Positions 1 through 6,944 of a stretch of 64,000 nucleotides of DNA are shown one piece after another. Numbering within the stretch: the stretch's first letter is position 1; every line of letters begins with the position of its first letter. The stretch spans positions 1,364,001 through 1,428,000 of the forward strand of contig NZ_JAGSYA010000004.1 of NCBI RefSeq assembly GCF_025685395.1, written 5' to 3'. Under the pieces are notes generated by a model that did not search any database, was not told the DNA's origin, and worked only from the letters and a program-made list of their open reading frames with translations. Source of the stretch: Terriglobus tenax. Lineage in GTDB: Bacteria > Acidobacteriota > Terriglobia > Terriglobales > Acidobacteriaceae. The translations under genes and the position numbers were made by a program.

Positions 1-195
1 CGTGGCCGTGGGCTGCTTCACGACAGAACGTACCTCTCCGGTTGCGTTTTTCGTCACGGCGAGCTGGCCGTAATGGAAGACGGTTGGGCCGAGCACAGTT
101 GCACTGTTCGCGGCAGGTGTGGCGGGGTTCTGAGCAAATACAGAGGGCGCAGCCAGCAGGAGGGCTGCGGCAATTCTCCAGATATCCAGTTTCAT
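1..195 (-). CDS. exported protein, N-terminal fragment (possible cupin)
   Basis: Only the first 65 codons lie in the window; the gene runs off the left edge. The start is supported by a GGAGG ribosome binding site about ten bases upstream. The translation opens with a clear signal peptide (MKLDIWRIAAALLLAAPSVF, cleavage after AQ), so the product is exported. The following segment, with VLGPTVFHYGQLAVTKNATG, resembles the start of small secreted cupin-domain proteins of Acidobacteria. That resemblance is weak and the cupin metal site would lie outside the window, so the family call is tentative. The head-to-head gene on the plus strand is an M23-like peptidase. Confidence 0.55.
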   Translation of the reverse strand, partial: MKLDIWRIAAALLLAAPSVFAQNPATPAANSATVLGPTVFHYGQLAVTKNATGEVRSVVKQPTAT

Positions 196-343
196 CCTGT
201 TATTCCTCCGTGCCGGGGATTTGCATAGGGTGCGACTTCCGGCGACAGCCATCTTAGCCAGCGCAACCTATGCCGGTCATCTTCCAGGCGAACATTCATG
301 CCGCACAACGGAACTCCGCATCGGATTGCCGCGTAGCAGTAAC

Positions 344-1534
344 ATGCGCTCTCTACTGCTTCCAGCAATTGTTCTCCTGTACGCCTATCCAGCGATGGCA
401 CAAAGCGGACGTCCGGTACGCAATGCTCCGCCCAGGATCAGCTCCAGCGATAAGAAACCTGCAGACAAATCGTTTGCGTGGCCAACGCAGCTTGAGATGC
501 GCGTACCTTTTGAGCCCACGGCGTTCCCCTCCGGAGAGAAGTCATATCTGATGTATGAGCTTTACCTGACCAACTACGGATCGTCCGCTCATACCTTCAG
601 CCGTCTTGAGGTGCTGGATGCGGATGCCGGGGAAGCCGCGCCGATTGCATCGTTTGATGCTGAACAGCTTGCCGCCATGGTGCAGCCCATCGGCGATATC
701 TCCGGCAAAAACAAGCTGACGCTTGGCGGCGGGCAAAGTGCGATCGTCTTTGTCTCCATTGCCACCGGCCGTAAAGCGCACTTCCCCCGGCGCGTTGTAC
801 ACCGCATCCGTATGGGCGATACAGCGCTGGAAGGAGCCGGGATCGCAACGCACCATACCACCCTGCACCTGTTCGGGCCTCCGCTGGAAGGAGCGAACTG
901 GCTGGCCGCCGATGGCCCCAGCAACGACGAGGACAATCATCACCGGCGCGGCGTTCTCGTGATGGACGGCAGCCCGGTGGATTCGCGGCGTTATGCCATC
1001 GATTGGAAACAAATGCAGAATGGAGCATCGTTTAGCGGCGATGCACGGGATGTGCATTCTTACTACTCGTACGGCAACGCCGTATTGGCCGTTGCCGATG
1101 GCCGTGTGATCACCTCGAAGGATGGCCTTCCGGACAATATCCCCGGCCATGGAGAGGCATTTCATCCCGCGGTCCCCATCACGCTGGAGACGGTTGCGGG
1201 AAACACCATCACCCTTGATCTTGGTGGGGGCCAGTTCGCCTATTACATGCACCTGCAGCCCGGTAGCCTGCGCGTAAAAGCCGGTGACCACGTGCGGCGC
1301 GGCCAGCTTCTGGCCCGTGTCGGCGCTTCCGGAGACGCACGCGAGCCGCATCTGCACTTCGAGGTCACAACCTCGCCCAGGCTGATTCGCGGAGAAGGCG
1401 TTCCTTACCTGATCGCTCGCTATCGCTCCAGCAGCAAGGGAACCCAGGAAGAGCATACGCACGATCTCCCTCTCGATAACGAGGTCATCGACTTCGGGGA
1501 AGCGATGAGGAGTACACGCCAGCACGCGCCGTAG
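344..1534 (+). CDS. exported M23 (LytM-type) metallopeptidase-like protein
   Basis: A 396-residue protein. I chose the ATG at 344 because it begins a clean signal peptide (MRSLLLPAIVLLYAYPAMAQ); an upstream in-frame ATG at 221 adds 41 residues with no protein-like character. The first half is a beta-rich region without a recognised domain. The LytM/peptidase M23 domain covers roughly residues 215-345, with AIDW, MHLQPGS and HLHFEV motifs, the last supplying the paired histidines of the zinc site. The residue four before the AIDW aspartate is Arg where classical LytM enzymes have the first zinc-binding His, so activity is uncertain. Likely role: periplasmic peptidoglycan or protein cleavage, or a non-catalytic LytM factor. 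The ribosome binding site is weak. Confidence 0.8.
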   Translation: MRSLLLPAIVLLYAYPAMAQSGRPVRNAPPRISSSDKKPADKSFAWPTQLEMRVPFEPTAFPSGEKSYLMYELYLTNYGSSAHTFSRLEVLDADAGEAAPIASFDAEQLAAMVQPIGDISGKNKLTLGGGQSAIVFVSIATGRKAHFPRRVVHRIRMGDTALEGAGIATHHTTLHLFGPPLEGANWLAADGPSNDEDNHHRRGVLVMDGSPVDSRRYAIDWKQMQNGASFSGDARDVHSYYSYGNAVLAVADGRVITSKDGLPDNIPGHGEAFHPAVPITLETVAGNTITLDLGGGQFAYYMHLQPGSLRVKAGDHVRRGQLLARVGASGDAREPHLHFEVTTSPRLIRGEGVPYLIARYRSSSKGTQEEHTHDLPLDNEVIDFGEAMRSTRQHAP

Positions 1535-1581
1535 CGCTGAATCGGGCTATACTTCCGCGGCGAGGCCAATGCGTTATTCCT

Positions 1582-2712
1582 ATGTCTCTCTATCGCCTGC
1601 CGTGTGCTGTCATTCTGCTCTTCGCGTCGTCTCTTGTCTCTTCGCAAATGCCGCTTCCGCCACCAGCAGCGGCCCGGCCGGTTCCGCCTACGCGTGATCC
1701 GCATACGCCGGGCTACGTTGCGGCGAAAGAACTATCAGATGCTGAGCTGCCTCCTGCGAATGAGGACGGCAACTTCATCCTGGGGCCGACGCATACGCCC
1801 GCTCCGGAAACGCTTCCCCGCACAGACGTGCCACACGGCGATGTCTCCGCGTTCGTTCTTGACTCGGCCGACAGCAGGTTCTATCCCGGCATCGCGCGGG
1901 AAGCCGGCACCTTCGGCACGCCTGATCCGAACGATCCTGCAAAGCTGGTGGTCACCACCAGTCATCCTGCACCATACACGCGCCGCGTCACGGTCTATGT
2001 ACCGAAACAGTATGTTCCGGGTACATCCGCACCCTTCATCATCGGAGCGGATGGTCCGGATGCGGTGCTGTTCACCACGCTCGACTCACTGATCGCGGAA
2101 CATCGCGTTCCAGCGATGATTGTCATCTCCATCTCCAACGGCGGAGGCGACGCGCAGGGCAGCGAACGCGGTCTGGAGTATGACACCATGTCCGCTCGCT
2201 ATGCCGAGTTCGTGGAACACGAAGTTCTGCCGCAGGTAGAGTCGCGTTTTCATGTGAAACTCACGCAGGATCCCGAAGGCCGTGCCACCATGGGCGGAAG
2301 CTCCGGCGGGTCGTGTGCGCTGATCATGGCCTGGTATCACCCGGAGTGGTACCACCGCGTGCTTACCTACTCCGGCACCTACATCAACCAGCAGTGGCCC
2401 AGCGACGCGAAGACTCCACATGGCGCATGGGAGTTCCATGAGCACCTGATTCCCGCATCTCCACGCAAGCCCCTCCGCATCTGGATGGAGGTCGGCGACC
2501 GTGATCTGCTGAACCCCAACGTGATGCGTGACAACATGCATGACTGGGTGCTGGCCAACGAGAACATGGCCCGCGTGTTGAAGGCGAAGGGTTACCACTA
2601 CCAGTTCGTCTTCGCGCAGAACGCAGGCCACACGGACCGTGGAGTGAAACAGCAGACGCTGCCCGAGGCGCTGGAGTATCTGTGGCAGGGATACCGGGCT
2701 ACAGGACGATAG
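1582..2712 (+). CDS. secreted alpha/beta-hydrolase esterase
   Basis: A 376-residue exported esterase of the Esterase D/enterochelin-esterase fold (PF00756 type). It has a signal peptide (MSLYRLPCAVILLFASSLVS) and a proline-rich segment to about residue 45. The nucleophile elbow GGSSGGS lies near residue 237, a candidate catalytic acid in EVGDRDLL near 305 and the His in NAGHTDRG near the C-terminus. Family members hydrolyse feruloyl, acetyl or siderophore lactone esters; the substrate cannot be read here. It lies 47 bases after the M23-like gene, and GGGCTATACT just upstream could be an extended -10. The TAG stop is shared with the end of a dispersed repeat. Confidence 0.85.
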   Translation: MSLYRLPCAVILLFASSLVSSQMPLPPPAAARPVPPTRDPHTPGYVAAKELSDAELPPANEDGNFILGPTHTPAPETLPRTDVPHGDVSAFVLDSADSRFYPGIAREAGTFGTPDPNDPAKLVVTTSHPAPYTRRVTVYVPKQYVPGTSAPFIIGADGPDAVLFTTLDSLIAEHRVPAMIVISISNGGGDAQGSERGLEYDTMSARYAEFVEHEVLPQVESRFHVKLTQDPEGRATMGGSSGGSCALIMAWYHPEWYHRVLTYSGTYINQQWPSDAKTPHGAWEFHEHLIPASPRKPLRIWMEVGDRDLLNPNVMRDNMHDWVLANENMARVLKAKGYHYQFVFAQNAGHTDRGVKQQTLPEALEYLWQGYRATGR

Positions 2713-2812
2713 GCTTGCTTGCCCATTCTTCGCGGTTTTGCGAAGGTTGGGTATCGCGTTGCGCGCGGCAGAGAAGCAAACTCCTCCGCCTGCGGCTGCG
2801 GAATGACAAAGC
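2711..2812 (-). repeat. composite dispersed intergenic repeat, copy 1
   Basis: On the minus strand this reads TTGTCATTCCGCAGCC..., GCTTCTC, then a second module with GCGATACCCAACCTTCGC, a short hairpin, and GGGCAAGCAAGCC. The same two modules in the same order occur at 6812-6944. The distal end overlaps the TAG stop of the esterase gene. Confidence 0.75.
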
Positions 2813-2844
2813 AAAATGCTCTCTTGAATCTATGTTGATCCGTC

Positions 2845-3732
2845 CTAGCCCGCCGCGGCTCTCCACTGCGACGGAGTCGCACCGACGCGCTCGCGGAAGG
2901 TGCGTGTAAAGTTCACCGGGGACTGAAAGCCACAGTGCAGGGCGATCTCCGCGATGTCGTCGCGGGTGCTCCGCAACAGGTGGCGAGCTTCTTCCATGCG
3001 GCGGTCCAGCAGATACTGGTGCGCCGTCTTCCCGGCGCTGATGCGGAAAGCGCGGGCGAAGTGAAAGGGGCTGAGTTGGAGCTCGTCCGCGATCTTTTCC
3101 AGGCTCACATCCTCGCCGAGATGCTCGTTCATGAACTCCAGCGCATGACGCAGACGGGGCCTTGTCAGGCCGCCTTTGAATTCCGGAGCCTTGTACGGCC
3201 GCCCTGCGTAGGTGCGCAGCAGGTGGTGCTGCAGGTCCAGCGAGAGCAGGCCCGCGTAGAGGCTTCCCAGGGGCCAGCCGTTCTCTGCCTGCTGGCCCAT
3301 CTCCATCACCAGGTTGCGCAGTGCCATGTCATGCGCGGCCCATCGCGGGGTGAACTCCACCTCGGGCGATCCGGTGGTCTGCTCGGCCAGTTTGGCTAGC
3401 TCTTCTGCCTTCAGGGAAAGGAGGTAGCGGTCCGAGGGGCCGGTCCATACCAGGCGATCGCGCGTACCTGCCGGCAGAACGATCAGCGATCCGGGAGAGC
3501 TCTTCTCGACGCGGTTCTTCCCTTCGTTCCACCACTCATAGTCGGAGTTGCCGGTCACCTGCAGGTGCAGGCACAGGTCGCGGTGCTCGTGCTCCGGGAT
3601 CTCCATCGACCGCACGGAGTGCCGCTCCAGCAGAAGGCCGGTCCACGGCTGCGGGGTCTTCCGGGCAGGACCGGGCAACAGCGGCACCAAACCTTCTTTC
3701 CCTACGACCGAGATGCGTCCGTCCAACGGCAT
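2845..3732 (-). CDS. AraC-family transcriptional regulator
   Basis: A 295-residue regulator: an N-terminal cupin-like sensing half (with EHEHRDLCLHLQ) and a C-terminal pair of AraC helix-turn-helix motifs. Typical family signatures are seen in ADELQLSPFHFARAFR and ALHCGFQSPVNFTRTFRE near the end. I chose the ATG at 3732. An earlier ATG at 3807 has a better-looking AAGGA but adds 25 residues with rare codons (ATA, AGG, CTA) and four cysteines, which looks non-coding. It is transcribed away from the small membrane-protein gene at 3848, so the intergenic region probably holds divergent promoters. Its target and inducer are unknown. Confidence 0.88.
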   Translation of the reverse strand: MPLDGRISVVGKEGLVPLLPGPARKTPQPWTGLLLERHSVRSMEIPEHEHRDLCLHLQVTGNSDYEWWNEGKNRVEKSSPGSLIVLPAGTRDRLVWTGPSDRYLLSLKAEELAKLAEQTTGSPEVEFTPRWAAHDMALRNLVMEMGQQAENGWPLGSLYAGLLSLDLQHHLLRTYAGRPYKAPEFKGGLTRPRLRHALEFMNEHLGEDVSLEKIADELQLSPFHFARAFRISAGKTAHQYLLDRRMEEARHLLRSTRDDIAEIALHCGFQSPVNFTRTFRERVGATPSQWRAAAG

Positions 3733-3847
3733 ACTGTGGATTAGATTACCCCTGCTCTTGGAACGCTCCGCCGGATTACCGCAAGAATTGCATATCCGGC
3801 AGCCCATGGCTTGCCATCCTTAACGTGTGTAGATCAGGAGGCTGGTC

Positions 3848-4015
3848 ATGGGTAAGTTCAGCGAGTGGGTCAGTGAATCGTTCATCTGGGGCGTTGGCGT
3901 AACGCGCCCGAAACCGGGGACTGAGCGCTTTGCGGCGCGCTTCATTACGGGCCTTCTCTTTGGCTCTGTCCTCTTCCTGGCCGCAGTCTTTCTTCTGGTG
4001 GCGACCCACATCTAA
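3848..4015 (+). CDS. small single-pass membrane protein, 55 aa
   Basis: A short reading frame of 55 codons with an excellent ribosome binding site (AGGAGG, 5-6 bases before the ATG). The product starts MGKFSEWVSESFIWG, has a basic stretch (RPKPGTERFAARF), then one hydrophobic helix at about residues 34-53 (GLLFGSVLFLAAVFLLVATH). The predicted topology is an N-terminal cytoplasmic tail and one membrane span. I do not recognise a family. It lies between an AraC regulator and a TonB-dependent receptor gene. The strong Shine-Dalgarno and the clean membrane segment argue for a real gene despite its size. Confidence 0.65.
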   Translation: MGKFSEWVSESFIWGVGVTRPKPGTERFAARFITGLLFGSVLFLAAVFLLVATHI

Positions 4016-4096
4016 GCATCCCTCCCAGGGGCGCGCCACTCCGGCCGCCCCCCTCTTTCTTTCCTTTTCGGAAATCCGAAGATGCAGTCCGTCAAC

Positions 4097-4126
4097 TTGA
4101 CTGCGACCAATCTAGTCCTATATAAA
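4097..4126 (+). promoter_or_regulatory. sigma70-type promoter of the TonB receptor gene
   Basis: TTGACT at 4097-4102 and TATAAA at 4121-4126, separated by 18 bases (or TATATA at 4119 with 16). This is close to consensus and predicts a start site near 4133, giving a leader of about 130 bases before the receptor ATG. Confidence 0.6.
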
Positions 4127-4154
4127 AGGGACTGGATAAGTCCTATATCTGGAC
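4114..4154 (+). promoter_or_regulatory. alternating AGTCC/GGACT half sites over the promoter
   Basis: AGTCC at 4114-4118, GGACT at 4129-4133, AGTCC at 4139-4143 and GGAC at 4151-4154 alternate in orientation across the -10 box and predicted start site. AGTCCTATAT is also directly repeated with a 25-base period. The placement is that of a repressor operator; the regulator is unknown, and the sequence is not a recognisable Fur box. Confidence 0.45.
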
Positions 4155-4262
4155 GGTCTTTTTCTGCACGGCAACCGTGTGCGCCATTGCAGAGATCATC
4201 GCGTTTGTCTTTTTACCGGGAACACGGCCGGTGAGAGGGCGGCGCGCAAGGAAAGGTATCTC

Positions 4263-6713
4263 ATGCAGTCACACGGATTCTGGAGCAGCCCATCCGCGCG
4301 CGTTTTGCGCTTTGCCTCTCTGGCACTTTTGATCACCACGGCCCATGGCCGCAGCTGGGCGAAGAACCCAGGCTCAACGCGACCAGCGTTGGAAACTCCG
4401 GCGGACGGTGCGGGACCGCTGATCTGCAGCGACGCTCCCCATGGTCCGGCCCGGAGGCTCTCCGGCGTCGTGGCAGATCAGACCGCCGCGCGCATTCCCC
4501 AGGCGCAGATCACCCTGAGCTGCGGCGACTTCCGCACGACGGTGAGCACGGACGCAGCAGGCGCCTACGCCCTGACCGTGCCCTCGGGCAACTACCTGTT
4601 GCAGGTGGAAGCGCCCAACTTCAACAGCACCCAGCAGCTGGTTTCCGTGGAGAACACCACCTCCGGAACCGAGGTAAACCTGACGCTGCGCATTGGGCAG
4701 GTGGGCAGCAGCGTGACTGTCTCCGCCGCCAATGAATACGCCACCACCGAGACCCTGAGCGGCACCAAGACTGAGCTTCCGCTCAACGAGGTTCCTCAGG
4801 CCATCACGGCAGTCAACCGCCAGCTGATGGACGCGCAGGACGTGGTGAAGCTGGATGACGCGCTGAAGAACGTAGCCGGCGTGATGCCCGGCGGCTACTA
4901 CGACGGCTGGGATTACTACCGCATCCGGGGCTTTGATGCCTCATTCAACACCTACATTGACGGCCTGCGCGGCGGCAACGGCATGATGGAAGAGACCTGG
5001 GGCCTGGAATCCGTGGAAGTGCTGAAGGGACCCTCCTCCGCCCTGTATGGGCAAAGCGTTCTGGGCGGCCTGGTGAACATCGTCACCCGTAAGCCGGTGC
5101 CGGACAACTTCGCGCACATCCAGATGACGGGCGGCACCTTCAAGTTCCTGGACCCGGCGGTGGACGTGGGCGGATCGTTGAACTCCTCGCGCACGCTCTT
5201 CGGACGCATGGCGGGCCTGTATCACTCGGCCAACACCTTCGTGGACCACACCTATCGCCATCGTTACTACCTGGCTCCGTCGCTGACGTGGCGTCCCACA
5301 CCTGCCACCTCTCTGACGCTGATCGGCCGTGCGCAGCGCGACAACGGCGTACAGGGCATGCCGCTGCCGGCCATCGGAACGGTGACTCCGGGGCCCACCG
5401 GAACCCTGATTCCCATCAGCCGCTACATCGGCGAACTGAACTCGCATGCGAACCAGCTTGCGCAGGCCAACCAGCAGTTCGGCTACCAGTTCCGCCAGTC
5501 GCTGGGCGAACACTTTACCCTGCGGCAGAACGCGCGCTTCGCGTGGTATCAGCAGCACTGGAACCGCATCTACTACCCCAGCTATCTTGCCGCGGACAAC
5601 CGCACCCTGTACCGCTATGCGCTGAGCTGGGACGGTCCGTGGCAGACGCATGAGGTAGACACCAACATGGAAGCGCATGGCCGCCTGCTGGGCATGGAGC
5701 ACAGCGCCCTGCTGGGCTTTGACTTCTTCCGCCAGCCGGGAACCTCCGTTGGCTGGATTGGCGGCGACGAACCGCTGGACCTGTACAACCCGGTCTACAA
5801 CGCGAACCCGTACCAGCCGCTGGTGCAGTACACCAGCTCGGCGACCGTCACGCAGTACGCGGGCATCTACCTGCAGGACCATATCCGTTTGCCGCACAAC
5901 GTAACCATCACTGGCGGCGGACGCCTGGAGTTTGCCAAGAACCAGACCAAGGGTTCGCCCAACCAGAACAGCGTAGGCCAGACGCCGCGCCTGGGCGTGA
6001 CCTGGCAGTTCATTCCGTCCACGACGGTCTACGCCAGCTTCAGCCGCTCGTTCCTGCCACAGTCCGGCCAGACCTACGTCAGCGCCACGCAGACCGGCAA
6101 CATTCCCCCGGAGCGCGGCAAGCAGTGGGAAGGCGGATTGAAGTCCTCGTACTTCAACGGTCGCCTGCTGACGACACTGGCCGTCTTCCAGTTGAACCGC
6201 ACCAACGTGGCCACCACGGACGTTGCCCATCCGAACTTCATGGTGGTTGCGGGTGAGCAGCGCAGCCGCGGCGTAGAGCTGGAAGCCACCGTGCATCCGA
6301 TGGCGGGATGGAACATTACCTCGGCCTATTCCTATGTGAACGCCGTCTACAGCAAGGATGCGCTGGTCTACGGAGTCACGATTCCGGAAGGCACGCCGAC
6401 GCTGAACGCGCCGAAGCACATCTTCAACCTCTGGACGACGTATGAGATTCCGCGTGGCACGGTGCGCGGCCTGCGCTTCGGCATTGGTGGACGCCACTAC
6501 ACTGACCAGGCAGGCGACACAGCCAACAGTTTCCGCCTGCCCCAGTACGGCATCGCGGACGCGTCCGTGACCTACCAGCGCGGACCGGCCAAGTGGCAGC
6601 TCAACGTCAACAACCTGGGCAACAAGCGTTACTATGCCGGATCCTATAGCGACCTGTATGTGAAGCCGGGCGAGCCGCGCGTCATCCGCGGCACCATGTC
6701 CTGGAACTTCTAA
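4263..6713 (+). CDS. TonB-dependent siderophore-type receptor
   Basis: An 816-residue outer-membrane receptor for energised uptake, most similar in motif content to FhuA/FpvA-type ferric-siderophore receptors. The ATG at 4263 follows AAGGAAAGG and begins a signal sequence. Residues about 55-150 form a carboxypeptidase-regulatory-like domain (SGVVADQTAARIPQAQITL). The TonB plug follows, with LNEVPQAITAVNRQLM, RIRGFDASFNTYIDG and SVEVLKGPSSALYGQ motifs. The beta-barrel ends in a C-terminal aromatic residue (MSWNF), the usual barrel insertion signal. The gene stands alone, with its own promoter and a strong terminator. No siderophore biosynthesis gene is nearby, so the substrate is open; ferric xenosiderophores are the default guess. 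Confidence 0.92.
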   Translation: MQSHGFWSSPSARVLRFASLALLITTAHGRSWAKNPGSTRPALETPADGAGPLICSDAPHGPARRLSGVVADQTAARIPQAQITLSCGDFRTTVSTDAAGAYALTVPSGNYLLQVEAPNFNSTQQLVSVENTTSGTEVNLTLRIGQVGSSVTVSAANEYATTETLSGTKTELPLNEVPQAITAVNRQLMDAQDVVKLDDALKNVAGVMPGGYYDGWDYYRIRGFDASFNTYIDGLRGGNGMMEETWGLESVEVLKGPSSALYGQSVLGGLVNIVTRKPVPDNFAHIQMTGGTFKFLDPAVDVGGSLNSSRTLFGRMAGLYHSANTFVDHTYRHRYYLAPSLTWRPTPATSLTLIGRAQRDNGVQGMPLPAIGTVTPGPTGTLIPISRYIGELNSHANQLAQANQQFGYQFRQSLGEHFTLRQNARFAWYQQHWNRIYYPSYLAADNRTLYRYALSWDGPWQTHEVDTNMEAHGRLLGMEHSALLGFDFFRQPGTSVGWIGGDEPLDLYNPVYNANPYQPLVQYTSSATVTQYAGIYLQDHIRLPHNVTITGGGRLEFAKNQTKGSPNQNSVGQTPRLGVTWQFIPSTTVYASFSRSFLPQSGQTYVSATQTGNIPPERGKQWEGGLKSSYFNGRLLTTLAVFQLNRTNVATTDVAHPNFMVVAGEQRSRGVELEATVHPMAGWNITSAYSYVNAVYSKDALVYGVTIPEGTPTLNAPKHIFNLWTTYEIPRGTVRGLRFGIGGRHYTDQAGDTANSFRLPQYGIADASVTYQRGPAKWQLNVNNLGNKRYYAGSYSDLYVKPGEPRVIRGTMSWNF

Positions 6714-6744
6714 CGATTTCTCACAGCCCCTGACAAGGCTGATT

Positions 6745-6785
6745 GGGTGTACTGCCTTCCCTCCCGGCAGTGCACCCTATTTTTT
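6745..6785 (+). terminator. rho-independent terminator of the receptor gene
   Basis: GGGTGTACTGCC pairs with GGCAGTGCACCC (one G-U pair) around a nine-base loop, followed by TAT and six T residues. Confidence 0.9.
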
Positions 6786-6811
6786 GCACTCTGCACGCTG
6801 TGCTTTTTTGT

Positions 6812-6944
6812 CTTGTCATTTCGCAGCGGAGCGGAGAAATCTGCTTCTCAAGCCAAATCTGCATTGGCAGTAAAAAGAAGGGTCGCCTGCGCGATACCCA
6901 CCCTCCGCGCAGGCGCTAAGAACGGGCAACAAACAAGCCTAATT
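6812..6944 (+). repeat. composite dispersed intergenic repeat, copy 2
   Basis: It begins CTTGTCATTTCGCAGCGGAG and AAATCTGCTTCTC, then a second module with GCGATACCCACCCTCCGC and AACGGGCAAC...AAGCC. Its module order matches 2711-2812. The distal end carries the TAG stop of the amidase gene on the minus strand. Confidence 0.75.

Noticed and set aside
542-1525. 327-codon minus-strand frame
   Set aside because: Opposite the M23-like gene; no ribosome binding site or recognised motif.
4016-4262. Possible riboswitch (cobalamin type) in the receptor leader
   Set aside because: No conserved cobalamin box or other aptamer core could be found; only operator-like dyads are visible.
4941-6497. Long open frame (518 codons) on the minus strand
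   Set aside because: Antisense shadow of the TonB receptor gene; Arg/Val/Gln-rich composition and no start context.
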